Shown piece after piece: positions 14,165 to 18,226 of a stretch of 18,226 nt of DNA (position 1 is the stretch's first letter; the number at the start of each line of letters is the position of its first letter). The notes under the pieces are model-generated. The model was given only the letters and a program-made list of their open reading frames with translations. It was not told the DNA's origin and searched no databases. Source of the stretch: Proteobacteria bacterium UBA664 (GTDB taxonomy: Bacteria; Pseudomonadota; Gammaproteobacteria; UBA7966); the NCBI GenBank assembly GCA_002299125.1, contig DBNU01000113.1, forward strand, positions 1 through 18,226, written 5' to 3'. A program made the position numbers and the translations under genes.

Positions 14165-15217
14165 GCGACCGGCGGAAAATTCCAGCAGTCGCTTGATGGG
14201 GCGGTAGGCGCGGCGACCGAGGTCCGGGTCGATGCGGATCTCGTTCGCACCGGTCTCCAGCGCCTGCAGCACGCCGCGCAGACCGTTCATCGCCATCCAC
14301 GGGCAGTGCGCGCAACTGCGGCAGGTGGCACCGCGCCCGGCGGTGGGTGCCTCGATGAGGCGCTTGCCCGGGGCCACTTGTTGCATCTTGTGGAAGATGC
14401 CCCTGTCGGTGGCGACGATGAACTCGGGGGCGTCGATTGCGGCCACGGCCTGGATGAGCTGGCTGGTGGAGCCGACCACATCCGCCAGCGCGATCACGGC
14501 GGCCGGCGACTCCGGATGCACCAGCACCTTCGCCTGCGGATGCTGGCGCATGAGGTCGTGCAGTTCACGCCCCTTGAACTCCTCGTGCACCACACAGGAT
14601 CCATTCCAGAGCAGCAGATCGGCGCCGGTCGCGTGGGCGATGTAATCGCCGAGGTAGCGATCCGGGGCCCAGATGAGTCGCTCGCTGCGGTCCTTGAGGA
14701 AATTCACCAGGGCCACGGCACTGCCGGAGGTGGCGACCCAGTCCGCGCGGGCCTTCACGGCGGCGCTGGTGTTCGCATAGACCACCACCGTGCGCTCCGG
14801 GTGGGCATCGCAGAAGGCGCTGAAGGCGTCCGCCGGGCAACCCAGATCGAGCGAGCATTCGGCCTCGAGCGTGGGCATCAGCACCCGCTTCTCGGGATTG
14901 AGGATCTTCGCCGTCTCGCCCATGAAGCGCACGCCGGCGACCACCAGCGTGGTGGCCGGGTGCTCGTGACCGAAGCGCGCCATGTCGAGCGAATCCGAGA
15001 CATGCCCGCCGGTTGCCTCGGCCAGGGCCTGGATGGTTTCGTCCACGTAGTAGTGGGCCACCAGCACGGCGTCCTCGCGCACGAGCAGGGCGCGGATCTG
15101 CGTTTCGATCGAAGCCCGCTCAGCAGGCGCGAGCGACTCGCACACCGTGGGCGGTACCTCGAAGCGGGGTGCTACCGGGGGCCGCATCTGCACCCGCGCC
15201 GGATCGGGCTGGTTCAT
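14135..15217 (-). CDS. nadA: Quinolinate synthase NadA
   Basis: [4Fe-4S] enzyme that condenses iminoaspartate with dihydroxyacetone phosphate to quinolinate in de novo NAD synthesis; works with NadB, which is not in the window. The 360-residue product shows LVAHYYVDE (52-60), SDSLDMARF (74-82), and the three cluster cysteines C121 (AECSLD), C208 (NGSCVVHEEF) and C305 in the CRSCAHCPWMAMN motif. All are offset by eight from E. coli C113/C200/C297. The frame is open to GTG 15259, but ATG 15217 begins a plausible MNQPDPARVQ and gives normal length. Its 3' end is the site of the flanking duplication described for the AbiE pair. Confidence 0.96.
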   Translation of the reverse strand: MNQPDPARVQMRPPVAPRFEVPPTVCESLAPAERASIETQIRALLVREDAVLVAHYYVDETIQALAEATGGHVSDSLDMARFGHEHPATTLVVAGVRFMGETAKILNPEKRVLMPTLEAECSLDLGCPADAFSAFCDAHPERTVVVYANTSAAVKARADWVATSGSAVALVNFLKDRSERLIWAPDRYLGDYIAHATGADLLLWNGSCVVHEEFKGRELHDLMRQHPQAKVLVHPESPAAVIALADVVGSTSQLIQAVAAIDAPEFIVATDRGIFHKMQQVAPGKRLIEAPTAGRGATCRSCAHCPWMAMNGLRGVLQALETGANEIRIDPDLGRRAYRPIKRLLEFSAGRGDPFLAGDA

Positions 15218-15375
15218 GCTCTGGGGCTCGCGTAAGGACGTGGATCGCGAACGATACACCGTGCCTTCGACCGCGGCCGCATTTCAGCGTGCAGAGCGAT
15301 GACGCCGACGCGTGGCCCGCGGCAAACCCGGTCCGGCGCGCGTGCGGCGGGCCGACCCACCGCCCCTGAGCGATC

Positions 15376-16014
15376 TCAGGCCGGGTTGGCCCTCACGCGC
15401 GAGCGCAACAGCGGGAGCAGCGTGGCACTGCCGAGGAGCCAGACCGCGCCCGGCAGCGGCACGATCTGCGCGGTCACGGAACTGAACTCGCCCGCGCTGA
15501 GCGCGAAGCTGCGCCGGGCGAGCGTGGCGGTCGGATGGCTGAACTCGAACACGAGGTGTAACAGGGTGAAGTCCCGGAGTTGCAGCTCCAGCAAGCGATC
15601 CGGAAACAGGGCCGTCGGGAAGCGCGCCTCGAAGCGCAGCTCGCGCAGCGTGTAGTCCGTGCCGGGAATGCTGCCGGATACCGTGCCCTGACCGCCGCCG
15701 CCAGCACGCGCACTGATGGACATGAGGTTTGCGCTCAGCGGCACGATTTGCAGATCGGCGTCATCGGCCAGGAAGGTAAAATCCCCGATGGAAATACGCG
15801 CGTCCTGCACACCGGCGACGAGGCGAGGGGCCTGGAGTGCGCCGGTGCGTGGGCGATCAAGGTCGAGCAGGACGCGACCGGCTACCGGCGTGCCAGCAAC
15901 GAAGGGCCCAATGTCGAACTGGTCGCTCAGCGCGCGGAAAGTGACCTCGACCGGGGCGGCCTGTGCGTGGCCGGCAGCAAGCAACCCTGCGGCGATGAGA
16001 GATGTGAGGCGCAT
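15376..16014 (-). CDS. VPLPA-CTERM-type exported protein (small)
   Basis: Unknown function. The 212-residue product has a signal peptide (1-20, ending AQAA/PVEV) and a beta-rich middle (GRVLLDLDRP, ISIGDFTFLADDADLQIV, a Gly run at 105-108, LRELRFEARF). The C-terminal sorting signal is IVPLPGAVWLL (184-194), then a hydrophobic stretch and the basic tail RSRVR. VPLPG is a slight variant of VPLPA. ATG 16014 is preferred because the longer open frame (to 16089) would bury the signal peptide; GTG 16017 is an alternative, and no strong Shine-Dalgarno is visible. It lies between nadA and another VPLPA gene on the same strand. It shares only the targeting signals with its two siblings, not an obvious common domain. 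Confidence 0.75.
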   Translation of the reverse strand: MRLTSLIAAGLLAAGHAQAAPVEVTFRALSDQFDIGPFVAGTPVAGRVLLDLDRPRTGALQAPRLVAGVQDARISIGDFTFLADDADLQIVPLSANLMSISARAGGGGQGTVSGSIPGTDYTLRELRFEARFPTALFPDRLLELQLRDFTLLHLVFEFSHPTATLARRSFALSAGEFSSVTAQIVPLPGAVWLLGSATLLPLLRSRVRANPA

Positions 16015-16138
16015 CACGTGAATAAGGCTCCGGAAGTGGAAACGTTCGGGCGCAGCATAGGGAACTCGGCGTGCCCGATGCAGCGACAAGCGGACCCCCG
16101 TGATTGAAACGTGACGCGCTTCACGCTTTGCTCAAGGA

Positions 16139-16300
16139 CTGGATCCCCGCCTGCGCGGGGATGACGGGGTGGCCTGCCCACGAGTGCCCTTGTCGGGGGC
16201 GGGGATGACGGGGTGGCCTGCCCCCGAGTGCCCCTGTCGGGGGCGGGGATGACGGGAGGCACGGCGGGAGTGACGGAGGGGGCAGGGATGACGGGACGCG
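16139..16300. repeat. Hairpin element plus 44-bp tandem repeats between two VPLPA genes
   Basis: The gene-free spacer of 298 bp contains the 28-bp hairpin element (16139-16166), identical to the copy at 5397-5424. Its right half runs into a 44-bp tandem repeat (units at 16155-16198 and 16199-16242, then a decaying third). The second unit has its own stem CCCCCGA/TCGGGGG (16221-16227, 16237-16243). Degenerate GGGATGACGGG fragments continue to about 16300. Confidence 0.8.
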
Positions 16301-16312
16301 CAGCCGATCTCC

Positions 16313-17119
16313 TCACACGCTCGCAGCACGCCGACGCAGTCCCGCACCCAGCAGTCCCAGGCCGCTGACGAAAAACCAGGCGGCGGCCGGCAGCGGGACC
16401 AGCGCGAACTCCCCGGCGCCGGCGATGGTGGCCGACCCGACTACATCGCTGACGCCCGGTACCAGGCCGAGGGCGGTGCCCGGCGCGAGGCCTTCGAAGC
16501 CCTCCAGCAGGACGCCGCCAAGGCGGATGTCGTCGATGAGCAGGGCGGTGTCGTACTCGGCGTCCACATCGTCGAAGACCGCGAAGCGGAGCAGATAGCT
16601 GCCGGCCGCGATGTCGAAGCTGAAGAACTCCCAGCCGGTCTGGCCATCCAGGAAAAGGGAATCGTCTGGTCCGAACAACACCCAGCCGTCATTCACGCTG
16701 TCGAAGAATCCTGCAGGGATGATGATGGGCAGGGTGCCGTTTTCTCTCCCGATGGCACCGCTCAGCCGGCGCTCCGTGAAGGGCCCGCCCAGATTATCGA
16801 CGCGAGTCAACTCCACGAGGAAGAAATCGGGGACTCCGCTCGTGATCTCGGAGGTCAGCAGATTGCCGGCGAAACTGAGCGAGGTGGCGAAATCGACCGT
16901 GAAGCTCAGGCTGAAGGCTGCCGGATCCGACTCGGGAAAATCGTTGCCACTGAGATCGGTGTCGGTGGACGCGCTGTTGAGGACATCCGGTCCGGTGCTG
17001 AGGTAGGCGAACTGGTTGCCCTGGAAGGGCGCGACCAGACTCGCGGCCAGCGCGGGAACGGGTGCCGCGAGGGCCAGGGCGAGGCAGGTCGAGAGGGCAG
17101 AGGCGATCGATTGGGGCAT
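16313..17119 (-). CDS. VPLPA-CTERM sorting-domain exported protein
   Basis: Surface or secreted protein of unknown role. The 268-residue product has a signal peptide (1-26, VPALAA/S), a predicted beta-sandwich-like body rich in Asp and aromatic residues (STDTDLSGNDFPESDPAAF, WEFFSFDIAAGSYLLRFAV, YDTALLIDDIRLGG), and the sorting signal ALVPLPAAAWFFVSG (239-253), then a hydrophobic helix and RRR tail. The middle resembles the jelly-roll-like bodies common in PEP-CTERM proteins, many of which end a domain with IDDIRL-type strands. ATG 17119 follows GAGGAT at suitable spacing and gives a clean signal peptide, whereas the open frame extends to 17200. It lies between the repeat spacer and aspS. Confidence 0.82.
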   Translation of the reverse strand: MPQSIASALSTCLALALAAPVPALAASLVAPFQGNQFAYLSTGPDVLNSASTDTDLSGNDFPESDPAAFSLSFTVDFATSLSFAGNLLTSEITSGVPDFFLVELTRVDNLGGPFTERRLSGAIGRENGTLPIIIPAGFFDSVNDGWVLFGPDDSLFLDGQTGWEFFSFDIAAGSYLLRFAVFDDVDAEYDTALLIDDIRLGGVLLEGFEGLAPGTALGLVPGVSDVVGSATIAGAGEFALVPLPAAAWFFVSGLGLLGAGLRRRAASV

Positions 17120-17360
17120 GCTGGCATCCTCGGAGGGCGTGAGCCGGAGATGGCGGGAGAAGCGCCCGGCTCTGGAGTGGGCAGGCACTGCGCGCGGCAT
17201 GGCAGCCGCGTCGCAGCTTCAGTCGCCAATCACCCTACCAGCCCGCAAACGGCCGGCATCGGGCCTGTCACAGGATTTCCCGCGTTTCGGGAAGCCCGTC
17301 ACACAATTGGGCGGGGCTCCTGTGGGGCGGGGAAGTCGCGCCCCCGCCCATGGCCCGGCC
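17120..17360. other. Spacer upstream of the VPLPA gene, after aspS
   Basis: No gene seen. A 6-bp stem with 5-nt loop (TTCCCG 17277-17282, CGGGAA 17288-17293) is the only clear structure. It lies 68 bp past the aspS stop and lacks a T-run, so it is at best a weak terminator for aspS. The promoter of the VPLPA gene is presumably here but no boxes stand out. Confidence 0.3.
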
Positions 17361-18226
17361 TCAGGCCCGTGGGGTCACCGGGTTGCGCAGGCGGATGTGT
17401 AGCTCACGCAACTGATTCTCGGTGGCGATACCCGGGGCACTGGTCAGCGGGCAGGCAGCGGACTGGGTCTTCGGGAAGGCGATCACATCGCGGATGGAGC
17501 TGGCCCCGGTCATGAGCATGATGAGCCGATCGAGGCCAAAGGCGAGCCCCCCATGCGGCGGGGCGCCATAACGCAGGGCGTCGAGCAGAAAGCCGAACTT
17601 CTCCTCCGCCTCCTCGGGGCCGATCCCGAGCAGATCGAAGACCGCGCTCTGCATCTCGCGCCGGTGGATGCGCACCGAGCCGCCCCCGATCTCAGTGCCG
17701 TTCAGCACCATGTCGTAGGCCTGGGAGAGGGTGTCGCCGGGGTTCGCCAGCAGCTCGGCGGCATCCTCGGTGGCCGGCGCGGTGAAGGGATGGTGCAGGG
17801 CGTCCCAGCGCCTCTCCCCCGCATTCCATTCGAACATGGGGAAGTCCACCACCCAGAGCGGGCGCCAGCCGGTCTCGGCCAGCCCCAGATCGTTGCCGAG
17901 CTTCACGCGCAGCGCGCCCAGGGCGTCGTTCACCACCCGCGCCTCGTCGGCACCGAAGAAGATGAGATCGCCATCGACCGCGCCAGTGCGCTCGAGGATG
18001 CCGGCGATGGTCGCGTCGGGCAGGAACTTGAGGATGGGTGACTGCAGGCCGTCGCGGCCGGCGGCACGATCGTTGACCTTGATGTAGGCGAGCCCCTTGG
18101 CACCGTAGATGGCGACGAAGGTGGTGTAGTCATCGACGTGCTTGCGCGACAGACGCTCGCCACCGCCCGGGGCCAGCAGGGCCGCGACCCGGCCGGTGGG
18201 GCTCGCTGCGGGGCCGGCGAAGACCT
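17361..18226 (-). CDS. aspS: Aspartyl-tRNA synthetase AspS (C-terminal 287 residues; 5' end outside window)
   Basis: Class II aminoacyl-tRNA synthetase charging tRNA-Asp. The minus frame is open to the window edge, so the gene continues upstream. The ATG at 17936 is internal and not a start. The visible part begins in the bacterial GAD insertion domain (TGRVAALLAPGG, LSRKHVDDYTTFVAIYGAKG, AYIKVN). The catalytic core follows: WVVDFPMFEW, HHPFTAP, the substrate-pocket block MVLNGTEIGGGSVRIH, KFGFLLDALRYGAPPHGG and motif 3 GLAFGLDRLIMLMTG. It ends with IRDVIAFPKT and a C-terminal HIRLRNP. Sequence cannot here separate the discriminating from the non-discriminating type. It is the conserved right-hand anchor of the yebC-ruv neighbourhood. 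Confidence 0.97.
   Translation of the reverse strand, partial: VFAGPAASPTGRVAALLAPGGGERLSRKHVDDYTTFVAIYGAKGLAYIKVNDRAAGRDGLQSPILKFLPDATIAGILERTGAVDGDLIFFGADEARVVNDALGALRVKLGNDLGLAETGWRPLWVVDFPMFEWNAGERRWDALHHPFTAPATEDAAELLANPGDTLSQAYDMVLNGTEIGGGSVRIHRREMQSAVFDLLGIGPEEAEEKFGFLLDALRYGAPPHGGLAFGLDRLIMLMTGASSIRDVIAFPKTQSAACPLTSAPGIATENQLRELHIRLRNPVTPRA

Noticed and set aside
14099..15235. 378-residue plus-strand open frame opposite nadA
   Set aside because: Antisense shadow; nadA on the minus strand has all its cluster cysteines.
17361..17936. A complete 191-residue gene starting at 17936
   Set aside because: The same frame continues upstream to the window edge with clear AspRS GAD-domain sequence, so the ATG is internal to aspS.

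Overview
The window is GC-rich chromosomal DNA from a gammaproteobacterium. Gene order and content suggest a Chromatiales/Ectothiorhodospiraceae-like lineage, but this is inferred from synteny and codon character and is not proven. Nearly every gene lies on the minus strand. The conserved block aspS ... yebC - ruvC - ruvA - ruvB - ybgC - tolQ - tolR - tolA - tolB - pal - cpoB - queE is the classic gammaproteobacterial ruv/tol-pal neighbourhood, here read from right to left.

Region 1 (1-6617) is the Tol-Pal envelope cluster. It holds a queE cut by the window edge, cpoB, pal, tolB, tolA, tolR, tolQ and the thioesterase ybgC. Most junctions are tight (ATGA overlaps at tolR/tolA and pal/cpoB, a 4-nt gap at tolA/tolB). 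The exception is tolQ/tolR, which a repeat-filled spacer of about 346 bp pries apart. TolQRA form the proton-driven inner-membrane motor, TolB and the lipoprotein Pal are the periplasmic and outer-membrane partners, and CpoB links the system to peptidoglycan synthesis.

Region 2 (6624-10985) is the Holliday-junction set ruvB, ruvA, ruvC, then yebC. A FkbM-type methyltransferase gene and a palindromic repeat cluster are wedged between ruvC and yebC.

Region 3 (11040-17360) is accessory DNA separating yebC from aspS, genes that are commonly close together. It carries three exported proteins with VPLPA-type (PEP-CTERM-like) C-terminal sorting signals, the quinolinate synthase gene nadA, and a plus-strand AbiEii/AbiEi toxin-antitoxin pair, the only plus-strand genes in the window. 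One VPLPA protein has six in-frame 20-residue repeats. The toxin-antitoxin pair is bracketed by a direct repeat of about 31 bp. Its right copy is the true 3' end of nadA and its left copy is an orphan duplicate, so the pair looks like a small module that entered at the end of nadA.

Region 4 (17361 to the end) is the C-terminal half of aspS.

A family of short hairpin elements (core stem ATCCCCGC/GCGGGGAT) is scattered through three intergenic spacers, alone and in inverted, direct and tandem arrangements. One variant keeps its stem by paired substitutions. No tRNA, rRNA, CRISPR array, integrase or transposase was recognised.
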